Assembly: GCA_019279435.1 (NCBI GenBank) | Contig: JAAALK010000287.1 | Span: 68,513,144 to 68,577,143 of the forward strand | Source of the DNA: Zizania palustris | Lineage: Eukaryota > Streptophyta > Magnoliopsida > Poales > Poaceae | DNA: 64,000 bases | Direction: 5' to 3' | Shown: positions 11,623 through 24,225 of the stretch, piece after piece | Layout of the letters: each line of letters begins with the position of its first letter | Numbering within the stretch: position 1 is the stretch's first letter | The notes under the pieces: model-generated | Seen by the model: the letters and a program-made list of their open reading frames with translations, nothing else | The model's database searches: none | What the model was told of the DNA's origin: nothing | Translations under genes and position numbers: made by a program

Positions 11623-12435
11623 ATGCCGGTCCATACCATGAGCGAGACTCTTCGTGACGAGGCCGGATTCATCCGTGAGCTTCGTGTGCTCGTCGAATTC
11701 TTGGGATTCTCCCATGAGCCCGCGTTCCACGGGATCTTTCCCGATGCGAGCGAGAGCTACTGCGAGGTCATGGTTGTCATCCGTTCCTCTCCCACGCAGC
11801 CTCCCTTCTACACCCATGGCGTCGGAGGACCCTCATTCGTGGTGGCCAGTCAGCGCGCCGCACTTCAGGCCCTCGCCGAGCTTCGACTGGTCTACGATTG
11901 CCACCTCCGCGACACCGTCTACCGCTTCATGCCCATGCGCACACCAGGGAGTCACCGCAACCTCTACATCAGCCCCCTCACCTAGAGCAACTCCGCCATC
12001 GCCCGCACGATGAGACTTTTAGAGGCCATGGACAACCTTCACACGGAAGCCGTTCTCGACGCAGACAGCCAACATGACACCATCGACTTCTACCGCCATA
12101 CCTCGGAGAACCTGAACCGCGAGAATGCTGAACTTCGTCGGCAGGTCCAGCAGAACCCCCAGTTGACCCTCGAGGTAGAGGAGTTGAGACATCAGAACGA
12201 GCTTCTACGCCAAGGCGCCATAGTCAACACCCAGCTTCACTAGCAGCTCAAGGAACTAAAGAAGGATATCGAGGAGATTGCACCCCTTCCGCCTCGCAAG
12301 AAGAAATCACTTCGGATCCCCACCGTGAGGCCCAAGAGGATTTCACGCAGTGCACCACCCGCCGGACCCTCCAGTTCCACCACCCCGACCGTTTCCGTTG
12401 AGCCCGTGATCGAGTCATCCCCTGAGCTACCGTAG
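11623..12435 (+). pseudogene. extra ORF (ORF1) upstream of gag, broken by two stops
   Basis: A single frame of about 270 codons starts at ATG 11623 and ends at 12435, with internal stops at 11983-11985 and 12241-12243. The N-terminal half has FIRELRVLVEFLGF and a GGPSFVVASQRAALQAL motif. The central part contains LHTEAVLDAD, and the C-terminal part looks coiled-coil (Leu, Glu and Arg heptads) before a Pro/Ser-rich tail. The homologous frame at 48708-49490 conserves these motifs, so this is a real gene of the family. The bases before the ATG form a pyrimidine tract ending TTTTGTAG, like a splice acceptor. Function is unknown. I do not recognise a characterised domain. Confidence 0.7.
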
Positions 12436-12611
12436 ACGTAGTTCTTTTCGATTGATTGTTTTCTTTTACTTGTTTGTATTGCCACCCATGTCGAATATAA
12501 GACATGAGTGAAGAAATAAAAGGCAATAAATGTAACCGCAAGAACGACATTTTGGGAATAAAGCTTAATGATTTCCTCTAAGAAAATGTTGTCTACTCTG
12601 GAAACTTCAGG

Positions 12612-15600
12612 ATGGCCAACACTCAAGGCTCTGACGCTCCTCAGAATGGAGGGGAGAATGGTAACTTACCACAGTGGGGAGCAACTGGGCAAAGGCGAGC
12701 CCCAGTCACTAACCACCCCACGGTGGCTTTGATGATGGCCACTCAGAACCAGTTGGTCGCTGCATTGTTAAACTAGATGCAACAACAGCAGCAGCAGATG
12801 CAAGAGCAACAGGCTCAATTCTTCCGCCTTCACCAACAGCCCGAGCTGCCACGCCCCGCCAAACCAGCTCCCGCTCCCACCTCCCAACTTTCAGAATTCC
12901 TTCGAGTCCACCCACCAACCTTTTCAAGCACAACCAACCCCATGGAGGCTGGGGATTGGTTGAGAACTATCGCGAAGAAGCTAGACCTGCTGACCTGCAC
13001 TGAGCAGGAAAAGGTAGCCTTCGCCGCCCACCAGTTCCAGGGTCCCACCGCAGAATGGTGGGACAACCTGCGCGAGACCCTACCTGAGGGACACATCCAT
13101 ACTTGGGCGGAATTCTCTGATGCCTTCCGTGTCGCTCATATCCCCAATGGCATCATTGAACAGAAGCAGCAGGAGTTTCGGGACCTGCAGCAGGGGAGCA
13201 GGTCCGTAACAAAATATTTACACGATTTCAACCGACTGGCCCGGTACGCGCCTGAAGAAGTCCGTACAGATACGGCCAGGCAGGCAAAGTTCCTCTGGGG
13301 ACTGAAGGATGAGCTGTCCCTTCAGCTCATTTCCAGAGATTACGCCAACTTTCAAAAGTTGGTGAATAAAGCTATCATCCAGGAGACCCAACAGAATAAG
13401 GTTGACCTGAAAAAGAAGAGAATGATTGCCTTCAGGCAGAACCAGGGCATGGCCCAGAGGCCTCGCTTCACCCCTCCTCCACCGGCGCCACAATACCACC
13501 CCCGCCAAGTGTATCGCTCGGCGCCACCCGCCGCCAACGCCGGAGCCGGACAGCCTCGCCCCGCTCTCACCGCACCTGCTGCACCACCCACCCCGGCAAA
13601 GAAGACAGAGGTTCTGCGCGACAAGCACGGCAAGACCGTGGTATGTTTTAACTGCCGCCAGGAGGGGCATTACTCTAATTCGTGCTCCCATCCCAAGCGT
13701 GCTCAAGGAGTTGCAGCAAACCCCGCCATCCGCGCCTGAGTCAACCACGTCACCGCCGATGAAGCCCAGGCCGCACCCGAGATTGTGATGGGTAAGTTCA
13801 GAGTACATTCAGCACTTGTCGTGGTTTTATTTGACATTGGAGCTACGCACTCCTTCGTATCGACTGCTTTTGTGGAAAAGAACAACCTAAACATAAAGGA
13901 ACTACCAAGAGCCGTGCAAATAGTCACCCCTGGAAAACAAACCCTAGCCCTAACCTATAGCCCAAGGGTATGGATAGATATCCACGGCACCATATTTTGG
14001 GCCGACCCCATCCTTATAGAATGTCAAGGCTTGGATCTCATTTTAGGAATGGATTGGCTCAATAAACACCAAGGAGTAATCAGGTGTTCCCGAAGACAAG
14101 TAACTGTGACCAGTGAAGAAGGGACTGCCGTCACATTTCAGATGCCAAGTCTGATGTTCAGAAGAACAAGACTGCATCAGATTACCTTGGAAGAAATACC
14201 AGTAGTCTGCGAATACCCGGACGTATTTCCAGAGGATTTACCAGGGATGCCACCCAAGAGGGACATCGAATTCCGGATTGATTTGGTGCCCGGGACCACC
14301 CCCATTTACAAGTGACCATACCGAATGGCCGCTAATGAGTTAGCTGAGATGAAGCAGCAGTTGGAGGGTCTCGAGAAGAAAGGCTACATCAGACCAAGTA
14401 CATCACCGTGGGGTGCCCCCGTCATCTTCGTCGAGAAGAAAGAAGACAAGGCTAAGCGTATGTGTGTGGATTACCGCACTTTGAATGAAGTAACCATCAA
14501 GAACAAGTACCCATTACCCAGGATCGATGATCTTTTTGACCAGCTGAAAGGAGCTACGGTATTTTCTAAGATCGACCCGCGGTCCGGTTATCATCAGCTA
14601 AGGATTCGAGAAGAGGATATACCCAAGACGGCTTTTACCACCCGTTATGGATAATATGAGTGTACTGTTATGTCCTTTGGATTGACCAATGCCCTTGCTT
14701 TCTTTATGAATATGATGAATAAGGTATTCATGGAATATTTGGACAAATTCATCGTGGTTTTTATAGACGACATCCTAATTTATTCCAAGGATCAGAAAGA
14801 GCACGAGACTCACCTCCGGTTAACCTTAGGCAAGTTAAGGGAACACCAGTTGTATGCCAAGTATAGCAAGTGTAAATTTTGGACGGCAGAAGTAATGTTC
14901 CTTAGACACATCATTTCTGCGCAAGGTATCGCAGTAGACCCTGCCACCGTAGAAGCATTTATGGATTGGTTGCCGCCCACAAATGTATCGGAGATACGAT
15001 GTTTTCTGGGTTTGGCCGGGTATTATCGGAGGTTTATCGATAATTTTTCCAAGATAGCCAAGCCTATGACCAAGTTATTACAGAAGGGAGAGAAGTTTGA
15101 ATGGACTCCCGAATGCGAGGAAAGTTTCTGCACCCTCAAGACCCGGCTGGTGTCTGCACCCATACTAACCCTACTAGATATCAGGAAGGACTTCCATGTT
15201 TATTGTGACGCATCTCGCCAAGGATTGGGATGTGTTCTCATGCAAGACGGAAAGGTTATTTCATACGCCTCCCGTCAGTTGAGACCCAAAGAGTTGAACT
15301 ACCCAACACATGATTTGGAATTGGCCGCAGTTGTGCACGCCCTTAAGATTTGGAGGCATTATCTGGTCGGAAACCGCTGCGAAATCTTTACGAATCACAA
15401 GAGCTTGAAGTATATCTTCACGCAGCCAGACCTCAATCTAAGGCAAAGACGATGGTTGGAAATAATAAAGGACTACGACTTAGGTATTCACTACCACCCC
15501 GGAAAAGCCAATGTGGTAGCTGATGCATTAAGTCATAAAGGATATTGCACCGCCGTCATAATTCAGGATCACGCGCCTTTGCTATATAAGGAGATGGAAA

Positions 15601-17090
15601 AATTAAACCTTGGATTAACCACAGGACCATACCTAGCCACCCTAGAAACCCGACCTATCTTGTTCGAGCAAATCCGAGAAGCTCAGTTGGAAGATCCGGA
15701 TATAGCCGCCATTAAAGAGAACATGAGACAAGGTAAAGCCCCAGGATTTTTGGAAGACGAAGACGGCACCATATGGTTTGGAACTCGGATATGTGTGCCA
15801 GATAAACCCGAAATAAAAACCCTTATCCTTACGGAATCCCATGATACCTTGTACTCCATCCATCCCAGGAGTACCAAGATGTACCAAGACCTGAAGGAAT
15901 GCTATTGGTGGGTTAGCATGAAGAGAGAGATTGCTCAGTTCGTCGCAGAATGTGACACCTACAGAAGAGTAAAGGCAGAACATCAGAGACCTGCAGGACT
16001 GTTACAGCCACTTAAAGTGCCTGAATGGAAATGGGAAGAAATCGGAATGGATTTCATCACCGGACTCCCAAAGACCAAGCTTGGGTATGATTCTATTTGG
16101 GTAATCATTGACCGGCTTACGAAAGTAGCACACTTCATAGCCGTCAAGACGACCTTCAGTGGCCCTAAGATCGCAGAGTTGTATATGGCATGCATCGTGT
16201 GTCTTCACGGAGTGCCCAAGAAGATAGTGTCTGATAGAGGAAGTCAGTTTACCTCTCGTTTTTGGAAGAACCTTCCAGAAGAGATGGGAACGAGATTGAA
16301 CTTCAGTACTGCTTACCACCCTCAGACAGATGGACAAACGAAAAGGGTGAATCAGATATTGGAAGATATGATTCGGGCATGCGTCTTGGATTTTGGAACA
16401 ACTTGGGACAAGAGTTTACCATACGCTGAGTTTTCGTACAACAACAGTTATCAAGCCAGTCTACAGATGTCCCCGTTCGAAGCCCTATACGGACAAAAGT
16501 GCAGGACGCATCTACTTTAGGATCAAACCGGTGAATCCCAAGTATTTGGAACTGACATCCTTCGGGAAGCTGAAGAGAAGGTAAGGATCATCAGAGACCG
16601 GCTCAAGATATCCCAATCACGACAGGAGAGCTATGCGGACAATCGACGTCGAGATCTAGCTTTTAAAGAGGGAGACCACGTCTACCTTCGAGTCACACCT
16701 CTCCGTGGTACTCAACGGTTTAACATGAGAGGAAAGTTGGCCCCTCGATATGTTGGACCATTTCCCATTATTCGACGCCAAAGCGAAGTCGCTTACCAGT
16801 TGGAACTGCCACCCTCATTGGCTGGAGTACATGATGTGTTTCACGTTTCCCAACTAAAGAAGTGTCTCCGAGTCCCAACAGAGCAAGTGGACCTACAACA
16901 GTTGGATGTTCAAGAAGATCTGACCTATGTGGAGAAGCCCATCAAGATCTTGGAAGTCAAAGAAAGGATCACCAGGAGTCGGGTCATCCGCTTCTGCAAA
17001 GTGCAGTGGAGCAATCATCCCATAGAGGAAGCTACATGGGAAAAAGAGGAGGAACTCAAGGCACATCATCCTGAGCTATTCGAGGATTGA
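12612..17090 (+). pseudogene. gag-pol polyprotein of the nested chromovirus, five in-frame stops
   Basis: One frame runs from ATG 12612 to the stop ending at 17090. Domains in order are a retrotransposon gag domain (about 12940-13280), a CX2CX4HX4C zinc knuckle (CFNCRQEGHYSNSC), aspartic protease, reverse transcriptase (FIDDIL near 14765), RNase H, integrase with an HHCC-like region and RGSQF core, and a C-terminal chromodomain near 16920-17050. Stops lie at 12774, 13737, 14313, 14652 and 16518 with no frameshift. Damaging substitutions are also visible: the protease reads DIGA instead of DSGA, and one integrase zinc Cys is Tyr (CDTYRRVK). The copy cannot encode a working enzyme set. Confidence 0.9.
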
Positions 17091-17118
17091 TCCGAATCTC
17101 GAGGACGAGATTCTCTGT

Positions 17119-17132
17119 AAGGGGGATATGAT
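17119..17132 (+). other. polypurine tract
   Basis: AAGGGGGATATGAT directly precedes the 3' LTR and is the expected plus-strand primer region. Confidence 0.7.
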
Positions 17133-20100
17133 TGTAACACCCCAGAATTAAAAAGGAAATAAAATAAAAGAAAAATGATATTAAAGGAATTTCTGAATTT
17201 TGTGATTAAAGAAAATCCTAAAAGAGCCCTAATAAAGCCAAACAGGGAGAAATATTCAAAATCTGGACCTGAAAATTTTATGAGATAAACTAGAGGCCAA
17301 AACATAATTTTAGTAATTTTTACAAATTTTTATCAACAGTGATTCAACCCTTAATCAAATATATGAATTACTGCAATTATTTTAAATCAGAACACATTTA
17401 TAAATCCTAATGGGCCTCAACCCCCAAAGTACCCCGAGCCCGGCCCAGTCCAACCGCGTGACACCGACCAGTGGGGCCCTCCTGTCGGCGCGTTCCCCCT
17501 CTCTCCTCCCCGTGCCCGTGCTCCGCCGGCCCACCCGTCAGTCTCATGCGGCCGCTTTCGCCCTCTAACCAGCGTGGCCCACCTGTCGGCGCTGTTGGCT
17601 ATGCGCTCGGCCACTGACAGGTGGGGGCCACCTGTCAGCTTCGTCTTCTTCATGGAAGGGGATTTCCCCCTTCCTTTTCCCCGGCGATCCCCTTCGGATT
17701 TCTTGCCGCCGGCCGCCCGATCTCGCCCGGTCGTCCCCGGATCACCTTCCCTGAGCACCGCCGCCTCCTTTCCGTCTATAGACAACGCGTTTTCACGTTT
17801 ATAGAAGCATACCCGAGAGTTTGGAAACCCTCACCGGATAGGGAAGGAAACCCTCGGTTTCCTTCCATTAAATCGCCGCCGGTGACCATATAAATACCCC
17901 TGTGGACGCCGCCCTTTGCCCACACCGTAGCAGCCCTAGCCGAGCGAGAACAGAGCGCCCCGTTCCCATTTTCGGGCTCCCTATCTACTTCGACTCCGGC
18001 GAGCCCTCGCCGTCGATCTCGGCCCCCTTCACCCTAGCCACCGCCACCGTCGAGCCCGTCATCGACCTCCTAACCTCGGCCACCCCTCGGCGAGCTGTGG
18101 AACCCGCTGGATCACCGTCGTCGACGACCACCCGAGAAGACCTCACCGTCTACTCTCGCCGCCGTCGTCGTCTGTTGCCCTTCGTCACCACCGAAGGTAT
18201 GGCCGAGACCGCCACGACCTCCGCTATCCATTTTTGCCAAGAGCTAAGCTCGTAGGTGCTCGCCGCCGCCATCGCCACCGCGCCCAAACCCACCGGAGCC
18301 GGAGACGAAGGGGGCTGAGTCCCCCTTACGTGTGAGCCGTGCCGGACGACACCCTGGCCGTCCGATCATGATCGGAGGGCTAAGATTAAATCCTTTCAGA
18401 ATTTAATCCCGGCCCTCAGATCCGGTCAAACCGGTACCCAGTGATCTCAGCCGTTGATCAAAACTTAAAATCTTGGCTCGATCTCAGGCGTCCACATCAT
18501 ACCGATTCGCCTGTTTTAATCCTGGCCGTTCAATCTCATTTAAACCTCCCGCCTCGCATCTAGCCGCCGGATCTGGATCCAATGGATCTGGGTGGTCCCG
18601 TCCACGAGCACAGTGGTCCAGTCCACTGTGAGCCTGGCTCACCGTGGACCAGAGCCCTTTTCAGTTTAAATAAAATTCCAGAAAATTGTTTAAATTTTGA
18701 AAATTCATAACTTGCTCAATTTAACTCCAAATTTCACCATTCAAATTTTGTTAAATTCAGCATTTTATTCTCTACAAATTAATGCCATAAAAACAGTATG
18801 TTACTATTGCCCAAAATAATCTTATGAATTAAATGAATAAAAACCTCTTAGGGATAAAATAGTAAATTCAGAAAATAAATTAGGAAAAACCTTAAAACAT
18901 CAGTGTAACTGTTTTTCACTAAAACTCCAGAATATGAAACTTTATAAAACCCATAAACATGTATGTTTATCATTTGGTGGATTTTTTTATCTGTTTATTG
19001 AATGTATTATTTATTTTTCCGTATCGAGAAGACTACGAGTTCGTCGAGGAGTCGGAGTTCTACCCCGAGGTTCCTCCATCCCCATTTGCTGATCAAGGCA
19101 AGTCATCGAACCCTCATGTGGAAATAGTTGATCATCATTGAGCCCATGTTTTAATAAATTATCGCTATAACCCATAGGATAATATTGCATTAGTCCAATA
19201 TCAAGCCTTACACTTATATTTATCAGATCCCCGTCCTTGTGTGCAAACCCAAGCCATGTTTATTGAGCCTCAACTCCTTGTCACTCTACTATATAAATAT
19301 TAGTTAGTGCCCAATGTACCGACACAACTGCTACAGGATAAAAAGAATGAGTCGTAGATAGATGGATTCTGTTATATGAATTTCCCTGTTATTCTTGTCT
19401 CTGGACTCTGTTGGAGTTGGCTATGTTATAAGTATGGTGGGTTCCGGGTGCAAGCTAGGGCATTGGTTGGTCGCACCCGGGGCACTATAAGGACCGGTCT
19501 GCGGGATCTGTTGCAAAGCACTTTCGTACCAACCACAAGTCTAATGGGTAAGTCCTAACTGGAAGTATGGAACACTCCGACTCTCTGCACCATAGTGGAG
19601 GGGGCAAGGGGCTAGCCCTCAGGGCGCCTTGTACCGACGAGGCTCAAGGGGGGGTATGGTGGAAACTCGACGCGTCGAGACACGATACGAAACCTATAAG
19701 ATGGTGCTATTGAGTCGAGGCGGACCATACGGAAGGTTTTGGCACGAGTTCCCATGAAATGGGTCATCTCGTTACACTTTGGTGTGGGTGATGAGTGCGT
19801 GCCTTGTGGGTACAGTGGTACATCTCTGATCAGAGTAATTTAATCTTTTCGAAAAGCCGAGCCCACGGTCAAGGGCGGGTTGTGTGACTACTCGCAGTTA
19901 GTTTACAATTATTTGAATGGTTGAGTTAATTCATGGCATGTAAGGACTGTTGTGCGAGGAGGTAAAACGTACTCCTCGAGTTAGAAGATGATGATGCATA
20001 CACATGTTTACATTTCAGTACTAATAAATTGATCACATTTAATGCTTTACAATTATGCTTCTTCCGCAAAACTTAGCCACTATCTCCCTTGTTATTATCT

Positions 20101-20420
20101 TGCATTATATTTGCATTCGGTGGCTTGCTGAGTACATCTGTACTCATCCCGTTGACTTACACCATCAGAGCCCGTCTACTACGAGGAGGATGAAGGTCTG
20201 GAGTAGCGACCCAGTCAAGGCGAGACTGGAAGGAGGCGTTCATCTAGGACCCCTTGATTTTATTAGTTTCTCTTCACTTTCATTCACTTTTGTAATAATG
20301 CGGTCTACGAACCATGAATGATTGCCCGTATTGTACGTGGTCGCTTGATGAACGTCTTGGTTTATTGATTTTCTTTGGAATTTCAATAAAGGTCCTGATT
20401 TATTAAATCGGGGCGTGACA
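17133..20420 (+). repeat. 3' LTR of the nested chromovirus
   Basis: It has the same length as the 5' LTR (3288 bp) and near-identical sequence. It starts TGTAACACCCCAG and ends GTGACA, followed by the CGGGT target duplication. Confidence 0.92.
17902..20206 (+). other. LTR-embedded three-exon reading frame (3' LTR copy)
   Basis: Exon 1 ends at 18196 (GAA G before GTATGG). Exon 2 is 19032-19097 with the GC donor GCAAGT, and exon 3 is 20169-20206. Phases and stop match the 5' LTR copy. Exon 2 has one replacement (EESEFYPE against EEPEFYPE). It is a duplicate by element structure, so it is not independent evidence of selection. Confidence 0.45.
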
Positions 20421-20958
20421 CGGGTTGCGTGACATCCCACAGTTAGTTTACTCCTTAAATGAATGTGCATGATGATTTGACATGTAAGGACCGTTGTGCG
20501 AGGAGGGAAAATGTACTCCTCGAGTTAGATGGTATTATTGATGTTCATGTTTACTATTCCGCATGATTAAATTTGACTACACTAAATGCAATAACTGAAA
20601 ATGTACTTTTCCGCACTTTTAGCCATTATCCTTCCTTTGTTATTACCTTGCATTATTACTTGCATTTGCGGTAGCTTGTTGAGTACTTTTGTACTCATAC
20701 CCGTTGGACTCACTTTAGAGGATGCCTACTACGAGAATGGTCTGGAGTAGCGACCCGGTCAAGAAGAAAGATCCTGAAGAAGATGTTTGTCATGCCACTT
20801 ATTTTTATTATTGTTTTTATTTAACTCTTATGTAATAATATGGTCTGCGCACCATGAATGTTTGCCCGTATGTACGTTGTCGCATGATGAACCTCTTGTT
20901 ATTATTGTTTTCTATGGAAATTCAATAATGTTCGATTTCGATAAATCGGAGCGCCACA
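20421..20958 (+). mobile_element. solo LTR, right part
   Basis: This continues the LTR that starts at 5351. The first five bases (CGGGT, 20421-20425) are the target duplication made by the nested element. The segment holds exon 3 of the LTR frame and ends CGCCACA, followed by AAATA. It aligns with the end of the LTR at 45145-48568. Confidence 0.85.
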
Positions 20959-21681
20959 AAATACAACCACTCCCCCCTCAGCCTCGCTTACGTCTTCCAT
21001 GAAGGAAAGCACATGAGTTTTACGCCAACTGGCTTGCAAAACATAATTACATGCATTCGAATATTCTCGCCACCATATACTCCATCTAGCTCCCAGCACC
21101 TGATGATGGCACTGCTGCCGCAGTTGGTGCAGCCGTGACATTACCGCCCCCTCGAGTACTCTCTTCCTCCTAGAGTGGTGCCGACGGAAAATGTGCCTGA
21201 TGGCAGCGTGCCCCAAGTTACCAATATTTGAACATGCGTTGCGTTACCTTTCTTCACAAGCATGCGATCCAAAATTGCCGTTGGAATCAACTTAGCCACG
21301 TCCAACTCCACAGGTGAAGGCAACTTGGTGAATACTGGAGAGTGGAAAGGAATGAATTGTTTCAGCTCTGAGACATGAAAAACCGGGTGTATAAGATTGT
21401 CAGCCGGCAACTGTAATTTGTAAGCCACCGCCCCACCCAAGCTGTGATCACAAAGGGGCCAAAGTACTTGAATGATAGTTTCGGATAGGGCCTGTTCACC
21501 ACAGACGACTGAGCGTAGGGCTGTAGTTTGAGATAAACCATATAACCCTCCTGAAATTCCCGAAAAGAATGTTGTTGATCAACTTGTTGTTTCATACGAT
21601 TTTGTGCTCGGGCTAATTGCAACTTCAGCATCTCCGAGAACAATTGCCAATCATGTAACAACTGATCAACATCTGGAGCTG
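20959..21681 (-). mobile_element. Reina-like chromovirus remnant: integrase C terminus, polypurine tract and start of 3' LTR
   Basis: Minus-strand frames at 21694-21362 and 21440-21141 encode the region after the integrase core: SFREFQEGYMVYLKLQPY, KYFGPF and LILDR-like residues ending in a chromodomain-like stretch. There is one frame change between them. On the minus strand GAGGGGGCGGTAA precedes TGTCACGGC at 21137, a polypurine tract and LTR start. The LTR continues to 20964 and, past the solo LTR, to 5287. A truncated LTR interrupts pol at 21682. The short LTR and residue pattern fit the Reina clade. Confidence 0.65.
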
Positions 21682-23918
21682 TGTAACACCCCAAATTTTC
21701 AAGGAAATAAAAATATCATTTAATCTATTTTCCTGGAATTATTTATTTTGGAAATACCTTTAATGCCCTCCTTAATCTTTTTGAACTAGAACCTAGATGA
21801 AATGGCCAAACCAGAGTCTAGAAAATTTTGTATGAGTTCCTAAGATCAAAATATATTTTTGAGAATTTTTACAAATTTTTATCACCCTTGGAAGTAGCCC
21901 AAATATTTTAAATAAATTTCTATAATTATTTTTATTCAGAAAAGCATTTAAGCATTAACGGGCCCTCCCCCTCCCTTTCTCTCTCCCGGCCGGCCCAGCC
22001 CGTTACCCCGCGCACCTCGGACTGACACCCGGACCCCACCCGTCAGAGACCCCTCTCTCCGGACGCGCGCACCCGACGCCTTGGCCCCACCTATCGGTCG
22101 CGTCCCGTTGCCTCGCTCTCGCCCCTCGCCCACTGGCCGGTGGCCCCCGCCTGTAAGGACCGTCGTCCACCTCACGCCATCGCCCCCAAACTTTGCCGAC
22201 TGAATCAAAGCCTCCGCAATTCGCTCGTCGCCGGCCCCCTCCCCTCCATTTATCACCGGCATTGAATCCCCCGCATCGCGCCGATTGTTTCCCCTCTTAA
22301 TTCCACGCGTAATCGCCTCTCAGTCGCTCGCATGCAAGGAAACTACCTCGCCGGCGTTTACTCTCGGCCTCCCCCGATTGCGCCCTCCCTGCCCCCACCG
22401 GTACCCCTATTTAAACCCCCGACCACCGCCGCGCTCAACCCCCACGCTAATTCGCCACGAGAACGAACAGAACACTCACAATTCGTTTTTTAGCGCCTCA
22501 CCACCACCCGCTCTCCAGTCACCGTTCGCCGTCGCCGGAGTCCCTCTCCGCCCTCGCCGACCACACCTCCGTGACCGCTAGAGCCTCCTCGACCTCGGCC
22601 ACCCCTTCGTCGACGACGAACCCCGCTGGAACGTCACCGCCAACGAGAACCCGAACGACTTTGCCACCTCCCCTCATCGCCGGCCACGCCCCGTTGACCT
22701 CAGACCACCGCAAGGGTACCCTCGTATTCCCCGTAGTCCCCTCTTTACGTTTTTAGCCTTAGTTAGGCTAGATAACCCTCGCCGTCGCCGGAATCGCTCG
22801 CCGTCGCGTCGCCGGAGTGAGGGAAGATGGGTACTTTACCCCTCCCGACGCGTGTCGTGCCGAATTCTATCCTGGTCGCACGATCTCGATCTAACGGCAC
22901 AGATTAGAGCCTTTTCGCCGTTTAATCTCGCGCGTCCATCTGGTCAAAGAGGTATCGAGCGCTGTGGGCCGTTGATCGCAACTTAACGCCCCGCCTCACC
23001 CTCGCGTGTTGGATCTGGATCCAACGGTCCAGAATAGGCCGGACCACACGCACAGTGCGCGGGTTCACCGTGAGCCTGGCTCACCATGGACCCGAGGCTG
23101 TTTTGGGATTTAATTTAAATTCCAGAAACTGATTTTAAACTTCTAAAATTCATAACTAGCGCATTTGAACTCTAAAAATTATCATTTCAATTCCAGAAAA
23201 TTTGTAATTTTATTCTCTACGTGTTAATGCAATAAAAACAGTATGTTTACTTTGGATATTCCATGTTTATTTAATAAAGTATCCAAATGCTCTTTAATGA
23301 AAATTACAAATTCGAATATTTAAATTTCAGCAAAATTTATATTTATTCATTTCCTGTTAATTTAATGAAACCACTGCATTTTCTCTGAAGCTCTTATTTT
23401 AAATTAATTAGAAAACTTAAAATAAGATTATTCACAATTAAAACCCCTTTTATAAAGGACCGTATTTCATTATAGTTCATTTTAAATATCCATAAAATGA
23501 ATTTCAGAAATTTAACACCTCTATTTTTCTTAAGTTAACCTAAGCAAAACCTTTATGCTTGTTGTGTGATTTTGTATTGTTTATTGAATGTTATGTTTAT
23601 TATTCATGCTAAAAAGACTACGACGCTGCCGAGGAGCCGGAATACTTCCCGGAAGTTCCTCCCTCCCCTTTCGCTGAACAAGGCAAGTCACCAAACCAAT
23701 CTTTTGCGCATATTGAACCCATGTTTTATTAAACTATCGCTAAAACACATAGGATATACATGCATTAGTCAAATGAAACCCTTACAATATATTTATTAGG
23801 ATCCCCCGACCTTGATGTGCAACTCAAGCCATGCTATCTAGCCTAAACTCCCTGTCACCATATGATTAGTATTATTAGCTAGTGTCCAATGTCCGAGGTT
23901 TTGGCATGAGTTCCCATG
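21682..23918 (+). mobile_element. truncated chromovirus LTR
   Basis: It starts TGTAACACCCC and aligns with the LTRs at 5351 and 45145. Close to its right end an internal piece is missing: CTAGTGTCCAATGT jumps to GAGGTTTTGGCATGAG, skipping about 410 bases relative to 47490-47905. The copy then stops at about 23918, so the 3' end of the LTR is lost. TATTTAAA is at 22408-22415. Confidence 0.75.
22571..23682 (+). other. LTR-embedded reading frame, exons 1 and 2 (exon 3 deleted)
   Basis: The exon 1 frame reaches 22715 (AAG G before GTACCC). Exon 2 is 23617-23682 with EEPEYFPEVPPSPFAEQ and the conserved GC donor GCAAGT. The part of the LTR with exon 3 is deleted in this copy. Confidence 0.35.
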
Positions 23919-23979
23919 GCACGAGCTGAACAGAAGGTGGATCGGAAGCGTCAAGTGGCGACTGCATCCAAGGCCAATG

Positions 23980-24225
23980 TTAATCATGGGAAAACCAGAA
24001 AAGAGGGGCCCCAGTATCGGCATCCGACGGAGCAATGACATCATCAGCCATCGCCGACTCGCTAGAGCCGATGGTGGTACCTTCTGGTACATCGACCCGA
24101 GATGCTTCGGCACCAATAGGCACAACTCCGGTGGCAGCATCGACCAGAGCAGTAATGGCAGTGGTAGTGGCCAATACACTAGGGTCGATGGAAACGACCT
24201 CCGGCATGTTGGCCTCAATGACCAT
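23980..24225 (-). pseudogene. C-terminal fragment of the antisense gene
   Basis: An 81-codon minus-strand frame rich in Ala, Thr, Val and Asp ends FWFSHD-stop. Such low-complexity tails are common in plant transposon gag-like proteins. It lies downstream, on the minus strand, of the exons at 27249-26721. No catalytic motif is visible, and the plus-strand frame across the same bases is a shadow. Confidence 0.3.

Larger units (their letters stand above)
8198..20420 (+). mobile_element. complete chromodomain Ty3/gypsy retrotransposon (Tekay/Del-like), coding-defective
   Basis: Two LTRs of 3288 bp each (8198-11485 and 17133-20420) start TGTAACACCC and end CGTGACA. The target duplication CGGGT is at 8193-8197 and 20421-20425, inside the solo LTR that began at 5351. 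An initiator-Met primer site follows the 5' LTR and a polypurine tract precedes the 3' LTR. The internal region carries an extra ORF, then gag, protease, reverse transcriptase, RNase H, integrase and chromodomain in one frame broken by five stops. In the first 260 bases of the two LTRs I count about five differences, suggesting a fairly recent insertion. Confidence 0.92.
6284..20750 (+). other. LTR-embedded three-exon reading frame (copy in the solo LTR, split by the nested element)
   Basis: Exon 1 is open to 6428, where GAAG precedes the donor GTATCC. Exon 2 is 7358-7423, 66 bases, with EEPEYYPEVPPSPFAEQ and the GC donor GCAAGT. Exon 3 is 20719-20750 after a TTTAG acceptor and ends GLE-stop. 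All junctions are phase 1. No ATG lies in the exon 1 frame, so translation start is unresolved and exon 1 may be leader. The nested element (8198-20420) separates exons 2 and 3, so this copy cannot be spliced normally. Confidence 0.4.

Noticed and set aside
13218..13808. 196-codon minus-strand frame across gag
   Set aside because: Shadow of the real gag frame on the plus strand. No independent motif is visible.
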